This document shows, piece by piece, positions 1 through 11,989 of a stretch of DNA of 64,000 bases. The notes under the pieces were generated by a model. That model was given only the letters and a program-made list of their open reading frames with translations, did no database searches and was not told the origin of the DNA. How positions within the stretch are numbered: the stretch's first letter is position 1; every line of letters begins with the position of its first letter. The DNA comes from Pseudomonas prosekii. Its GTDB lineage: Bacteria > Pseudomonadota > Gammaproteobacteria > Pseudomonadales > Pseudomonadaceae. The DNA lies in NCBI RefSeq assembly GCF_900105155.1, contig NZ_LT629762.1, positions 2,480,001-2,544,000 of the forward strand, given 5' to 3'. A program made the position numbers and the translations under genes.

Positions 1-1770
1 GAGGCCAGCGGTGTGGCGTTGGCGCAAAGTGTCGGCGTCGGCAAAGGCACGGTGACGTTCGAAGATTTCGAGCACGCCGATGCGATTTTTGTCTGGGGCC
101 AGAACCCCGGCACCAACCACCCACGGATGCTCGAACCGCTGCGCGAAGCAGTGAAACGCGGCGCTCAGGTGGTGTGTGTCAACCCGCTGAAAGAGCGCGG
201 GCTGGAGCGTTTCCAACACCCGCAACATCCGATCGAAATGCTCACCAATGGCGATAAACCCACCAACACCGCGTATTTCCGCCCGGCGTTGGGCGGCGAC
301 ATGGCGCTGCTGCGCGGCATGGCGAAATTCCTGTTGTTGTGGGAACGCGATGCGCAGAAGGCTGGCACGCCGGCGGTGTTCGATCACGACTTCCTCAACG
401 AACACAGCGCCAACGTCCTGGAATACCTGGGCACCATCGACGACACGCCGTGGGAGCAGATCGTCGAGCAGTCCGGCCTGACCTTGGTGGAAATCGAGCA
501 AGCGGCGCGCATGTACGCCAAAGGCAAGAACGTCATCATGTGCTGGGCGATGGGCATCACCCAGCACCGCCATTCGGTGGCGACGATTCAGGAAATCGCC
601 AACCTGATGCTGCTGCGCGGCAACATCGGCCGGCCCGGCGCCGGTTTGTGCCCGGTGCGCGGCCACAGCAACGTGCAGGGCGACCGCACGATGGGCATCA
701 ATGAGCGTCCGCCAGTGGCGTTCCTTGATTCACTGGAACGGCGCTTTCAGTTCAAAGTGCCGCGCGATAATGGGCACAACGTGGTCGAGGCGATTCACGC
801 GATGGCCGACGGTCGCGCCAAAGTCTTCATCGGCCTGGGCGGCAACTTCGCTCAAGCGACCCCTGACAGCTCGCGCACCTTCCAGGCGCTGAGCAATTGC
901 GACCTGACCGTGCAGATCAGCACCAAGCTCAACCGCAGCCATCTGGCCCACGGTAAAGAAGCGCTGATCCTGCCGTGCCTGGGCCGCACCGACATCGATA
1001 TCCAGACTGAGGGCCCGCAAGCGGTCACCGTGGAAGATTCGTTCAGCATGGTCCACGCCTCCAACGGCCAGTTGCAGCGGTTGTCGAACCTGATGCGTTC
1101 GGAGCCAGCGATCATTGCCGGCATCGCCGCCGCAACGTTGGGCAGCAAACCGGTGGACTGGAACTGGCTGGTGGCCGATTACTCGCGCATCCGCGACTTG
1201 ATCGCCGACACCATTCCGGGCTTTCGCGACTTCAATGAGCGGGTGAAAAATCCGGGCGGTTTCTACCTCGGCAACAGCGCTGGCGCACGCAAGTGGAACA
1301 CGCCGTCGGGCCGCGCCAACTTCCGCGCCAACCTGCTGCCGAAAGATCTGGTGCACGAACGCACGCGCGCGACCGGCGTATTGCCGGATTTGATCATGCA
1401 ATCGATGCGTTCCCACGATCAGTACAACACCACGATTTATGGTCTGGATGACCGTTATCGCGGGGTGAAGGGTCAGCGCGATGTGTTGTTTGTGAACGAG
1501 GCGGACATCATTCGTCTGGGCTTCAAGCCTGGGCAGAAAGCCGACATCGTGTCGATCTGGGACGATGGCCGCGAGCGTCGGGTCAAGGGCTTTACTTTGC
1601 TCGCGTTCGATATCCCTGCCGGACAGGCTGCGGCGTATTACCCGGAAGTGAACCCGCTGGTGCCGCTGGAGAGCACCGGGGACGGCAGCCATACGCCAAC
1701 CTCGAAGTTTGTGGCGATTCGTCTGGAGATGGCCAGTGAGAGCGGTTTGATCATGGCCAAGTCGGCTTAG
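1..1770 (+). CDS. FdhF/YdeP-family molybdopterin oxidoreductase, 3' part
   Basis: The reading frame is open from the first base of the window, so the start lies upstream; the GTG at 13 is an internal valine. About 589 C-terminal residues remain. The segment around WAMGITQHRHSV and the following RGNIGRPGAGLCPVRGHSNV is typical of the FdhF/YdeP-type alpha subunits that bind bis-MGD molybdopterin. The last ~130 residues, with MQSMRSHDQYNTTIYG, look like the molybdopterin dinucleotide-binding domain. Family members include formate dehydrogenase H-like enzymes and YdeP, whose substrate is unclear, so formate is not assumed here. The N-terminal Fe-S and active-site region is outside the window. It is followed by a REP pair. 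Confidence 0.9.
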   Translation, partial: EASGVALAQSVGVGKGTVTFEDFEHADAIFVWGQNPGTNHPRMLEPLREAVKRGAQVVCVNPLKERGLERFQHPQHPIEMLTNGDKPTNTAYFRPALGGDMALLRGMAKFLLLWERDAQKAGTPAVFDHDFLNEHSANVLEYLGTIDDTPWEQIVEQSGLTLVEIEQAARMYAKGKNVIMCWAMGITQHRHSVATIQEIANLMLLRGNIGRPGAGLCPVRGHSNVQGDRTMGINERPPVAFLDSLERRFQFKVPRDNGHNVVEAIHAMADGRAKVFIGLGGNFAQATPDSSRTFQALSNCDLTVQISTKLNRSHLAHGKEALILPCLGRTDIDIQTEGPQAVTVEDSFSMVHASNGQLQRLSNLMRSEPAIIAGIAAATLGSKPVDWNWLVADYSRIRDLIADTIPGFRDFNERVKNPGGFYLGNSAGARKWNTPSGRANFRANLLPKDLVHERTRATGVLPDLIMQSMRSHDQYNTTIYGLDDRYRGVKGQRDVLFVNEADIIRLGFKPGQKADIVSIWDDGRERRVKGFTLLAFDIPAGQAAAYYPEVNPLVPLESTGDGSHTPTSKFVAIRLEMASESGLIMAKSA

Positions 1771-1791
1771 GGCGTTAGCAGGTCTGCTCTC

Positions 1792-1880
1792 TTCGCGGGC
1801 AGGCCTCGCTCCTACAGGTTCGTGTCGTTCGGATATTTCGCGGACGACTCCGATCTGTAGGAGCAAGGCTTGCCCGCGAA
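1792..1880. repeat. REP palindrome pair, GTAGGAGC/GCCCGCGAA type
   Basis: Two inverted copies of the element GTAGGAGCRAGGCTTGCCCG lie at 1792-1815 and 1857-1880, directly after the oxidoreductase stop. The rest of the 1771-2116 gap is AT-richer (1920-2060) and probably carries the promoter of the next gene. No clear -35/-10 pair could be assigned. Confidence 0.85.
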
Positions 1881-2116
1881 GGCGTCTGCCCGGACAACAT
1901 AGGCTTCGGGTATTTTCCAAACGCCCACATAAAAGGCCGTTTTCTCGCAAAAATGGCCTATCCGAAGTAGCTAAAGACCGGCGAAAAACACTTAAGTTCC
2001 CTCGATAAAACAGTAACTTATCGAATTGTGTACAAGTCGTGTTACTCGTCGGATTTTGATTGTCACAATCCGCTCACCACCTCAGGATCGCGTCGTCATC
2101 CCCTTGAGGTTCCTCT

Positions 2117-2602
2117 ATGAAGTTCTCCTCGATTCTCTTGTTGTCCCTTGGCCTGGTCAGTGGCTTCGCTTCTGCCGGAGGCACCACCGAAGCAGGTGTG
2201 GGCGGCGCATTGGGTGGAGTTCTGGGCTCGGTCGTCGGTCAGTCACTAGGCGGCAATACAGGTTCCACCATCGGCGCAGCCTTGGGCGGCGCGGGTGGTA
2301 GCGCAGTCGGCGCCGACAAACGCAGCCGTGGCGAAGCCGCCATTGGCGGTGCGTTGGGCGCAGCCGGCGGCAACGTAGTCGGTCGCAGCCTCGGCGGCGG
2401 CACCGGCAGCCTCATCGGCTCCGCAGCCGGCGGTGGTGCTGGCGGCGCGCTGGGTAACTACATGGGCAACAAAAGCGATGAGGACGACGACCGTCGCTCC
2501 TATCGCGGCCGTGATGATCGTCGCTACTACCGCGATGGCCACCCTGGCCGGGGTCATGCCTATGGCCACCGCAAGCATCACAAAAACTATCGTCATCGCT
2601 GA
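2117..2602 (+). CDS. Exported glycine-zipper protein with basic tail
   Basis: A 161-residue protein. Residues 1-20 (MKFSSILLLSLGLVSGFASA) form a clear Sec signal peptide. Residues 21-135 are almost wholly Gly/Ala/Ser/Val zipper repeats of the GGALGGVLGSVVG kind, as in YMGG/OmpA-like glycine-zipper proteins. The last ~45 residues are rich in Arg, Asp, Tyr and His and end KHHKNYRHR. Glycine zippers usually pack in outer membrane or periplasmic assemblies; the precise role is unknown. A strong terminator follows at 2632, so it is monocistronic. Confidence 0.85.
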   Translation: MKFSSILLLSLGLVSGFASAGGTTEAGVGGALGGVLGSVVGQSLGGNTGSTIGAALGGAGGSAVGADKRSRGEAAIGGALGAAGGNVVGRSLGGGTGSLIGSAAGGGAGGALGNYMGNKSDEDDDRRSYRGRDDRRYYRDGHPGRGHAYGHRKHHKNYRHR

Positions 2603-2629
2603 GGCCTGAAGGCTTAGCGGTCCGCTAGA

Positions 2630-2662
2630 TGAAAATCGCAGCCTTCGGGCTGCGATTTTTTT
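2630..2662 (+). terminator. Intrinsic terminator of the glycine-zipper gene
   Basis: AAAATCGCAGCC pairs with GGCTGCGATTTT across a TTCG tetraloop, followed by a T run. The A-rich left arm makes it also usable from the minus strand, where the thioesterase gene ends at 2669. Confidence 0.9.
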
Positions 2663-2668
2663 TGCCTT

Positions 2669-3088
2669 TCAAACTACCAACCGTTCCAGCGCGCCGCGCA
2701 GCCCGGCAGGAATCGCCACTGGCTGGTTCGACGCCCGATCCACAAACACGTGGACGAAGCGCCCAGCCGCACAGGCTTCGTCCTCGCCGTGCTTGAACAC
2801 CGCCAGTTCGTATTGCACCGAACTGTTGCCCAACTTGCCGACCCGCAGGCCGATCTCGATGCGATCCGGGAAAGCGATGGACGCAAAGTAATCGCACGCC
2901 GAACTCACGACAAAACCGACCACCTCGCCGTCATGGATATCCAGCCCGCCGACTTCGATCAGGTACGTGTTCACTGCCGTATCGAAGAAGCTGTAGTAGG
3001 TAACGTTATTAACGTGACCGTAGGCGTCGTTGTCGTGCCAGCGCGTGGTGATGGGCTGGAAGTGCGGGTAGTCGGTGCGTTGATTCAT
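2669..3088 (-). CDS. Acyl-CoA thioesterase, 4-hydroxybenzoyl-CoA (YbgC) type
   Basis: A 139-residue single hotdog-fold protein. Near the N-terminus it has [19 protein letters not shown], matching the YbgC/4HBT active-site signature in which an Asp precedes the G-H-V-N-N helix. Length fits the family (130-150). It hydrolyses acyl-CoA thioesters; the acyl group cannot be told from sequence. It lies downstream of, and on the same strand as, a 3-hydroxyacyl-CoA dehydrogenase, which suggests a joint role in fatty or branched acyl-CoA metabolism. The two are separated by 140 bp holding a 29-bp inverted repeat. Confidence 0.85.
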   Translation of the reverse strand: MNQRTDYPHFQPITTRWHDNDAYGHVNNVTYYSFFDTAVNTYLIEVGGLDIHDGEVVGFVVSSACDYFASIAFPDRIEIGLRVGKLGNSSVQYELAVFKHGEDEACAAGRFVHVFVDRASNQPVAIPAGLRGALERLVV

Positions 3089-3108
3089 TGATTTCTCTCA
3101 TTCTGAAG

Positions 3109-3215
3109 GATCGTTCCCATGCTCCGCGTGGGAATGCGTCAATGGACGCCCTGCGTCCGCTTTTGGGACGCGGACCGTCCCGGGCTGCATTCCCACGCCG
3201 AGCATGGGAACGATC
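3109..3215. repeat. REP-like inverted pair, GATCGTTCCCATGCTCCGCG type
   Basis: Two 29-bp arms, 3109-3137 and 3187-3215, are inverted copies with one mismatch, with 49 bp between them. The sequence is unrelated to the GTAGGAGC REP class. A single short relative is at 4587. Confidence 0.85.
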
Positions 3216-3228
3216 AAACAGGTGGAGT

Positions 3229-4455
3229 CTACCTGTCAGCAAACCCCTTACCCACCGCCGCCAACTCGCCAATCAGCCGCGCAGGTTGCCACTGATCGCC
3301 CTGACGCGTTTCCAGCGCCAACAAACGCTGATGAATCTCCGCCAGCCCCTGCTGATCCGCCCAGGCCATTGGCCCGCCCTTGTCAGCCGGGAAACCATAA
3401 CCGTTGAGGTAAACCAGATCGATGTCATGCGCCGAACCGGCGATGCCTTCCTCGAAGATCTTCGCGCCTTCGTTGACCAGCGCCAGCAAGCAGCGCTCCA
3501 GAATCTCTTCAGGACCGATTTCACGGCGCTGGAAGCCCAGTTGCTCGCTGACCTCCAGCACCAGCGCATCGACCTCTACATCGTGCTCAGCCTGGCGACT
3601 GCCCGGCTCATAGTGGTAATAACCGTTGCCGCTCTTCTGACCAAAACGCCCGAGCTCACACAGCCGATTGTCGATCTGCACCTCAGGCGCATCCTGCCCT
3701 TTACCGGCCAGTTCGCGGGCGCGCCATTCCAAATCGATGCCGACCACGTCGTACATGCGGAACGGCCCCATGGCGAAACCGAAACCTTGCAACGCGGCGT
3801 CGACCTGATACGGCAACGCGCCTTCGAGGAGCATCTTGCGTGCCTCGAGCACGTAGGTATGCAGCATGCGGTTGCCGATAAAACCGTGGCAATTGCCCGA
3901 CACCACGCTGACTTTGCCCATGCGCTGGCCGAGGTCCAGCGCCGCCTCAAGCACAGCCGGAGCGGTCTGCGCGCCGCGCACCACTTCGAGCAGTTTCATG
4001 ATGTGCGCCGGGCTGAAAAAGTGCAGGCCCAGCACCTGTTGCGGGCGGCGAGTGGCAGCGGCAATCGCGTCGATGTCGAGCGCCGAGGTATTGCTCGCCA
4101 GAATCGCTTCGGGTTTGAGCAGGCCGTCGAGTTCGCGGAATATTTTCTGCTTCAGCTCAAGATTCTCGTACACCGCTTCGATCACCAGATCGACATCGCG
4201 AATCGCCGCGTAATCCGCCGCGCTGGTGACTCGCGCGATGCGTGCGTCGGCTTCGGCCTGATCAATCCGGCCCTGACGCACGTTATGCGCGTAGGTGTCG
4301 GCGACCGTGGCCAACGCCTGCTCAAGCATCTGCGGATTGTTATCCACCCACTGCACCGGCACCCCGGCGTTGGCCAGGCACATGACAATCCCACGACCCA
4401 TGGTGCCCGCGCCGATGACCGCAGCGCGCTGAACATTGAACGACGTCTGGCTCAT
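3229..4455 (-). CDS. 3-hydroxyacyl-CoA dehydrogenase
   Basis: A 408-residue monofunctional enzyme of the FadB C-terminal type. It oxidises L-3-hydroxyacyl-CoA to 3-ketoacyl-CoA with NAD+. The Rossmann glycine motif VIGAGTMGRG is at residues 13-22, the catalytic-His segment LGLHFFSPAHIMKLLEVV is mid-protein, and the second helical domain contains FIGNRML and NGYGFPADKGGPM. The reading frame extends 47 codons upstream, but MSQTSFNVQRAAVIGAG at 4455 gives the normal N-terminus; the extension is not family-like. The downstream thioesterase is the likely partner. No enoyl-CoA hydratase is adjacent. Confidence 0.92.
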   Translation of the reverse strand: MSQTSFNVQRAAVIGAGTMGRGIVMCLANAGVPVQWVDNNPQMLEQALATVADTYAHNVRQGRIDQAEADARIARVTSAADYAAIRDVDLVIEAVYENLELKQKIFRELDGLLKPEAILASNTSALDIDAIAAATRRPQQVLGLHFFSPAHIMKLLEVVRGAQTAPAVLEAALDLGQRMGKVSVVSGNCHGFIGNRMLHTYVLEARKMLLEGALPYQVDAALQGFGFAMGPFRMYDVVGIDLEWRARELAGKGQDAPEVQIDNRLCELGRFGQKSGNGYYHYEPGSRQAEHDVEVDALVLEVSEQLGFQRREIGPEEILERCLLALVNEGAKIFEEGIAGSAHDIDLVYLNGYGFPADKGGPMAWADQQGLAEIHQRLLALETRQGDQWQPARLIGELAAVGKGFADR

Positions 4456-4586
4456 TTTTGTTCTCTTGGTTGTGCACTGGTTGGCGATCCAAAGACAGGC
4501 TTCACCATAGTCAGCCGTCGCAGTTTTTTGAAATTTATTCGTGTGATGGGGGACATTCAGCGGATGGATGCACTGCTTCTTTTTGG

Positions 4587-4610
4587 TCGTTCCCACGCTC
4601 TGCGTGGGAT
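4587..4610. repeat. Single REP-like palindrome
   Basis: TCGTTCCCACGCTCTGCGTG followed by GGAT contains the hairpin CCCACGC-TCT-GCGTGGG. It is a lone relative of the pair at 3109-3215 and lies just downstream of the helicase stop. Confidence 0.6.
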
Positions 4611-4626
4611 TCTTGGGATTCAGCCA

Positions 4627-6555
<1,929 letters not shown>

Positions 6556-7019
6556 AAGCTGTCACTCCGTTGACCGCTGCGAAGCCCAAAGACTAGTCGG
6601 GGATTGCAGCGCGTCGAGAAAAGGTCGGGACCAAAACGATACGGGATGATACAGCGGATGCAATGCCCGACTTGCAGGGAACGCGAGCCGCCGTGAGAGT
6701 AAAAATTCCTCGGGCGTCTGTCGCTGATTCTTCAGACAGGCCGGTAGGACGCGACGAAATATCCCACGGATTCTGGCGCTCGATTTCCAGCGATTCGCCG
6801 CGCAATGTCCGACAGCCCTGTAAGAGAATTTACCGACAAACGTTTTCCCGTAAAAAGCCCTGCGAAACGCGTAGGGCAAATCTGAAAACACCGGTAAATC
6901 CCCTACAAAGTCTGTCCATCAAAGCCGTATTGCCGCGTCGCGGGCTGGCCTTTTATAGTCCGAGCCCCGCCTGAAACAGCACTCTGCGGTTGCAGTGATT
7001 TCACACAGGACAGACCTCG
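6556..7019. other. 464-bp intergenic region, no gene seen
   Basis: It separates the divergent helicase and the 93-residue gene at 7020. An 8-bp inverted repeat, ATTTACCG at 6828 and CGGTAAAT at 6892, and a TTTTATAGT box near 6950 are the only structures noticed. Open frames here lack homology and start signals. Confidence 0.4.
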
Positions 7020-7301
7020 ATGAATACGCTCCATCCGCAGCCCGACCGTTATCGACCGCTCAAGTCCAGCTACAGCAATACGCCGGTGTTGGTCATCGAC
7101 ACCGAAGCCGATCCGCACGAGATTCTCGATGCCGCGCGCCAACGCATTTGCGCGGCCAGCGACTTGCTGGAAACATTGCAGTGCTATTGTTTCAAAGAGG
7201 CTGACATCAAGGACATTCCGCACATCATCAACGTTCTTTACTTGTTAACACAGGACGGCAATCAATTACTTGAAGTTGCCAAGTTGCAATTGAAGCGTTG
7301 A
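7020..7301 (+). CDS. Short conserved Pseudomonas protein, copy 1
   Basis: A 93-residue acidic, soluble, helical protein. It begins MNTLHPQPDRYRPL and ends with a helix pair. It is a clear paralogue of the protein at 8931-9227. Both share TPVLVIDTEADPHEIL-like and IKDIPHIINVLYLLTQDG-like segments with a conserved Cys pair before the second helix. The architecture recalls the small DUF3077/DUF6124-type proteins frequent in fluorescent pseudomonads; this is a tentative link. ACAGGACAGACCTCG precedes the ATG. Function unknown. Confidence 0.75.
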   Translation: MNTLHPQPDRYRPLKSSYSNTPVLVIDTEADPHEILDAARQRICAASDLLETLQCYCFKEADIKDIPHIINVLYLLTQDGNQLLEVAKLQLKR

Positions 7302-7423
7302 ACCTCTCAATAACAATCAGCAATAACAAATCAGCAATACAAAAGCCGCAACAACTGAGCGCTTTCTTATTTGATCGGGCAAACTTAGTCTGCACGCTCT
7401 TTCAATCATAAAAGAGCAACATC

Positions 7424-8554
7424 ATGACGACGTTAACTGTTTTCTTTTGCGGCACTGGCTCGACTAAATTTGATAACAAGAACACCACTTACTGGAACGG
7501 CGAACTGGTTGCCACACTTGCTTCCAATCACGCCGGGCGCGAGTTTGCCGAGTGGATTGTGATCGATGGCCCCGGCACCAGCAACCTGCAAGCCGACGAA
7601 CTGTTTACCCAATCCAAGGACTATGGGCTCAGCGGAACCCTGTTCGGCAAGGGCTGGGAAGAAAACGTCAAGCACGCGGTCAACATCGTTCTTGGTCGTA
7701 GTGACTGGCAACGCGAGAAACTGACTGAAGCCGAATACAACCGCCTGAAAGCCGCCGGCATTCCCATCGACGATGTAAAAGTCGAGGGTTCGTGGATGTG
7801 GCGCAAGTATAACTACGGCGACCGTAGTGTGACCCAGCAAAAGTTGCAGGAGCAAATCATCAAGACCTTCCGCAAGGACGGCATTATTCCAACTCGCATC
7901 AACCTGGTCGGCTGGAGTCGTGGCGGCATTAGTTGCCATATGTTGGCCAACGCGCTTTATAACGATGTGCAGCTTCGCGATATTCCGGTCAACATCTTTG
8001 CGATTGATCCGGTCCCGGGCATATCCAACTTTCAGAGCGAAAAAGTCAAACTGGAAAAGAACGTTAAAGAGTACGTGGCGTTTTATGCTCGCGACGAGCG
8101 CTCGAAAGGCTTCAGTTGCGTGATCCCGCAAACTTCGCCACTGACTAAAACCCATGTTTACCCGATGCCTGGCCGCCACGGCACGCTGGTGGGCAACGCC
8201 GCCGCCGATGGTGTCAGCGGGCCGAAAACCCTGGCGGAGCCGGGCCAGATCGTCCGTCACTTCGCTGAAGCCTGCCTCAAGCGCTGGGGCGTGACGCTGA
8301 ACAAAACCCTGAACCTGACCCACGCGCAACTGGAAAACCTGCACACCGTGATGGGTCGTGACGACTCGAAATACGTGGCGATGCGCAAGATTTCTTACAC
8401 CTATTTCACCGAACTGGACCTCGGTGAGCGCTATGTGTCGCTGGGCAGCAAGGGGGTTAATTTTTCTGCGGTGAAAGGCACGATCTTCGCGCCGGCGACG
8501 GGGCTGACGACGGGTTTGAAAATGGAGAAGGACTCGTATCTGCACATTCGTTGA
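7424..8554 (+). CDS. Putative Tle/DUF2235-like serine hydrolase (lipase)
   Basis: A 376-residue alpha/beta hydrolase without a signal peptide. The first strand VFFCGTGSTKFD corresponds to the DGTGN motif of DUF2235/Tle phospholipases. The nucleophile elbow is GWSRGG with Ser165. IFAIDPVPG supplies a probable Asp195, and PMPGRHGTLVG a probable His252, matching the W/P-G-x-H-x-x-V-G segment of the family. Phospholipases of this fold are often type VI secretion effectors or intracellular lipases. No vgrG, PAAR, tle immunity or secretion gene is in the window, so an effector role is only a hypothesis. It lies between two paralogous short genes. Confidence 0.7.
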   Translation: MTTLTVFFCGTGSTKFDNKNTTYWNGELVATLASNHAGREFAEWIVIDGPGTSNLQADELFTQSKDYGLSGTLFGKGWEENVKHAVNIVLGRSDWQREKLTEAEYNRLKAAGIPIDDVKVEGSWMWRKYNYGDRSVTQQKLQEQIIKTFRKDGIIPTRINLVGWSRGGISCHMLANALYNDVQLRDIPVNIFAIDPVPGISNFQSEKVKLEKNVKEYVAFYARDERSKGFSCVIPQTSPLTKTHVYPMPGRHGTLVGNAAADGVSGPKTLAEPGQIVRHFAEACLKRWGVTLNKTLNLTHAQLENLHTVMGRDDSKYVAMRKISYTYFTELDLGERYVSLGSKGVNFSAVKGTIFAPATGLTTGLKMEKDSYLHIR

Positions 8555-8930
8555 ACGAGTCAATGATGCTGGGAAACGATGTGTTTAAAAGGCTCGCGGA
8601 TTCGTAGGAACAGCCTATAGAAACTTCGCCCACTTCCTACAGAGTCCGGCGCCTTGTCTTCTATCGTCGCAGTGGTGCCGACACCTATAGTCGTGACTGT
8701 CGCTGCCAATTCAGCGGCTCGGGCTTGGTCACCCGATGGAAGACATAAGCGCGTCCGTTGTATGCTGCCGGCACCTCAAGTGTCTGCACGCTATATGGTG
8801 GCTGTGTTTGGGACGTCTGATGGCGTGCCGGTCTTATGTATTCCTCCGGTTGACCAACCCGAACACAGTCCGCCTCCATCGCTTGGTCACGGTGGCAGCG
8901 GTTCATCTGATGCATTTGGGAATACATAAA
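8555..8930. other. 376-bp leader region, possibly structured
   Basis: No convincing gene: the open frame at 8654-8929 is Pro/Ser-rich with no start signal. It contains CTTGGTCACCC at 8724, CCGGTTGACCAACCC at 8846 and GCTTGGTCACGG at 8881, so TTGGTCA could pair with TGACCAA in two alternative ways just before the ATG at 8931. A degenerate REP is near 8605-8645. Confidence 0.4.
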
Positions 8931-9227
8931 ATGAACAACAGCAATCCGCCAAACGATCGTTACCTCCCACTCCAAAGCAACCTCACCAATACCTCGCCGC
9001 TGATCATCGACACAGAGGCCGATCCCCAAGACATTCTCGAAGGCGGGCTCCAGCGAATCCGAGCCGGCAGCGACCTGCTGAAAACCCTGCATTGCCTGTG
9101 CTTCAAACACGGCGACATCGAAGACATCCCGCACATCACCCACGCGCTCTACCTGCTCACCCAGGACGGCTGCGACCTGTTAAAAGTCGCCCAGCAACGC
9201 ATGATGGGTTGGACAGCATCCTCCTAA
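8931..9227 (+). CDS. Short conserved Pseudomonas protein, copy 2
   Basis: A 98-residue paralogue of the protein at 7020. Shared segments include LIIDTEADPQDILEGGLQRI and HGDIEDIPHITHALYLLTQD. The N-terminus was set at MNNSNPPNDRYLPL, which aligns with MNTLHPQPDRYRPL of copy 1; the frame extends further upstream without homology. The region before the ATG is unusually long and may be regulatory. Function unknown; the pairing around a hydrolase gene hints at a local duplication or an inhibitor role, which is unproven. Confidence 0.75.
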   Translation: MNNSNPPNDRYLPLQSNLTNTSPLIIDTEADPQDILEGGLQRIRAGSDLLKTLHCLCFKHGDIEDIPHITHALYLLTQDGCDLLKVAQQRMMGWTASS

Positions 9228-9374
9228 CCAAACTGTCAGGGGATCGCCCGCCTGAATAGAGCTGGCGATCCACAAAAAAGGGCACCCAATCCCGCATCTT
9301 GATGGAGACAAAATTTGCAAACAATAAATGATTGCGTAGCATACGAGCCGATGAACCACCAAAGGCTCTTTCTA

Positions 9375-9818
9375 ATGACTACTGAGACGATTGATCATCC
9401 GACGCTCATTAAATTGCTTGAAAAAGGTGCTGTGACTGCAACCCATATTCATCCCAAGCAAGGTGGCTGGTCAGTCCAAATTCAAACTGGAATGAAGGTC
9501 CTTTCGCTTACAGCTCAGCGCAGCCGGCAAATACGGCTATTCAAGCGACTGGAAACGCTGGTGATCTATTTGCAAGGAATAGGGATCAGTCATTTTGATG
9601 TCGACACGTCGCACTATGATCCCTCTCAAATAAAGACTTACTCGCGTCCTGACCGTGCCGAAGCGCTTAAGCAAGTCCACGAATCGGCCGCTTATGATGA
9701 ATGGTTCAGGAAGCAGGTTCAGGAAAGTATTGATGATCCCCGCCCAAGCGTGAGCGATGAAGAGGCGCGCAGAATCTTCGCCGCAAAACGTGATGCTATC
9801 CGCCAACGGCCTCGCTAA
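9375..9818 (+). CDS. Antitoxin with N-terminal extension, partner of ParE-type toxin
   Basis: A 147-residue protein starting MTTETIDHPTLIKLLEKGAV. Residues ~105-147, with AAYDEWFRKQVQESIDDPRP and SDEEARRIFAAKRDAIRQ, match the toxin-wrapping region of PaaA2/stability-determinant antitoxins that pair with ParE toxins. The first ~100 residues form a separate folded domain resembling plasmid ParC-like partition-associated proteins. The stop overlaps the toxin start (TAATG), as in coupled antitoxin-toxin operons. An upstream ATG at 9351 is possible but less family-like. Confidence 0.75.
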   Translation: MTTETIDHPTLIKLLEKGAVTATHIHPKQGGWSVQIQTGMKVLSLTAQRSRQIRLFKRLETLVIYLQGIGISHFDVDTSHYDPSQIKTYSRPDRAEALKQVHESAAYDEWFRKQVQESIDDPRPSVSDEEARRIFAAKRDAIRQRPR

Positions 9819-10090
9819 TGCGAGTGATTTGGCGCCCGGCTGCTCTCAATGACCGGGACAACATCATGAATTACATTTGCCAGGATAATCCCGACGCAGC
9901 TATCGCCTTAGACGAAGTTTTTGAGCTCAAAGCAGAGCAGGCCCGCCATCAGCCCAAGCTCTACCGACACGGAAGAATTTCAGGCACTCACGAGATAGTG
10001 GCCACTCCAAACTACGTGATGGTTTATACGGTTGTGGACAAAAACGTCGAGGTGTTGCGGATTCTGCATGCGCGACAACATTGGCCGTAA
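9818..10090 (+). CDS. RelE/ParE-family toxin
   Basis: A 90-residue protein with the complete RelE/ParE fold pattern: V-I-W-R-P-A-A-L-N-D at the start, I-M-N-Y-I and a NPDAA helix, then the strand set LYRHGRISGTHEIVATPNYV, MVYTVVD and the closing RILHARQHWP. The last motif is nearly invariant in ParE-type toxins. ParE members poison DNA gyrase and RelE members cleave mRNA on the ribosome; sequence favours the ParE branch. It is translationally coupled to the antitoxin. Confidence 0.88.
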   Translation: MRVIWRPAALNDRDNIMNYICQDNPDAAIALDEVFELKAEQARHQPKLYRHGRISGTHEIVATPNYVMVYTVVDKNVEVLRILHARQHWP

Positions 10091-10216
10091 TTGACTCCAG
10101 TGTTTGCCCATGACTACCGGCGCTGGTTAATCAATGTCGTTAGCCTTTAGAGCTCAGTGAACACCTGAAAAATCCAGACCAGAACAAAGCACGATTGCCG
10201 CACAAGACAGCGCCCA

Positions 10217-10248
10217 CAAAAAAGCCGCCCCAACAGGGCGGCTTTTTC
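10217..10248. terminator. Bidirectional intrinsic terminator
   Basis: AAAAAAGCCGCCC pairs with GGGCGGCTTTTT across a short CAACA loop. It closes pckA on the minus strand and can stop readthrough from the toxin operon on the plus strand. Confidence 0.9.
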
Positions 10249-10265
10249 ACAACGTCAACGCAACC

Positions 10266-11897
<1,632 letters not shown>

Positions 11898-11989
11898 TTA
11901 TGCCAGAAACGCCCAAAAAAAGTAGGGCCCTCCCGTCGTAACGGCGTTATTCCGGCGCTTACCAGTGAATTTACCTGCGCTGAACCGTT

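Noticed and set aside
730..1950. 406-codon minus-strand frame over the oxidoreductase
   Set aside because: Shadow of the real gene; it begins in intergenic REP sequence.
6562..6891. 109-codon minus-strand ORF upstream of the helicase
   Set aside because: Composition is unlike coding sequence here and no family pattern is visible.
8654..8929. 91-codon ORF upstream of the second short gene
   Set aside because: No ribosome binding site, Pro/Ser-rich composition and no homology recognised; treated as leader DNA.
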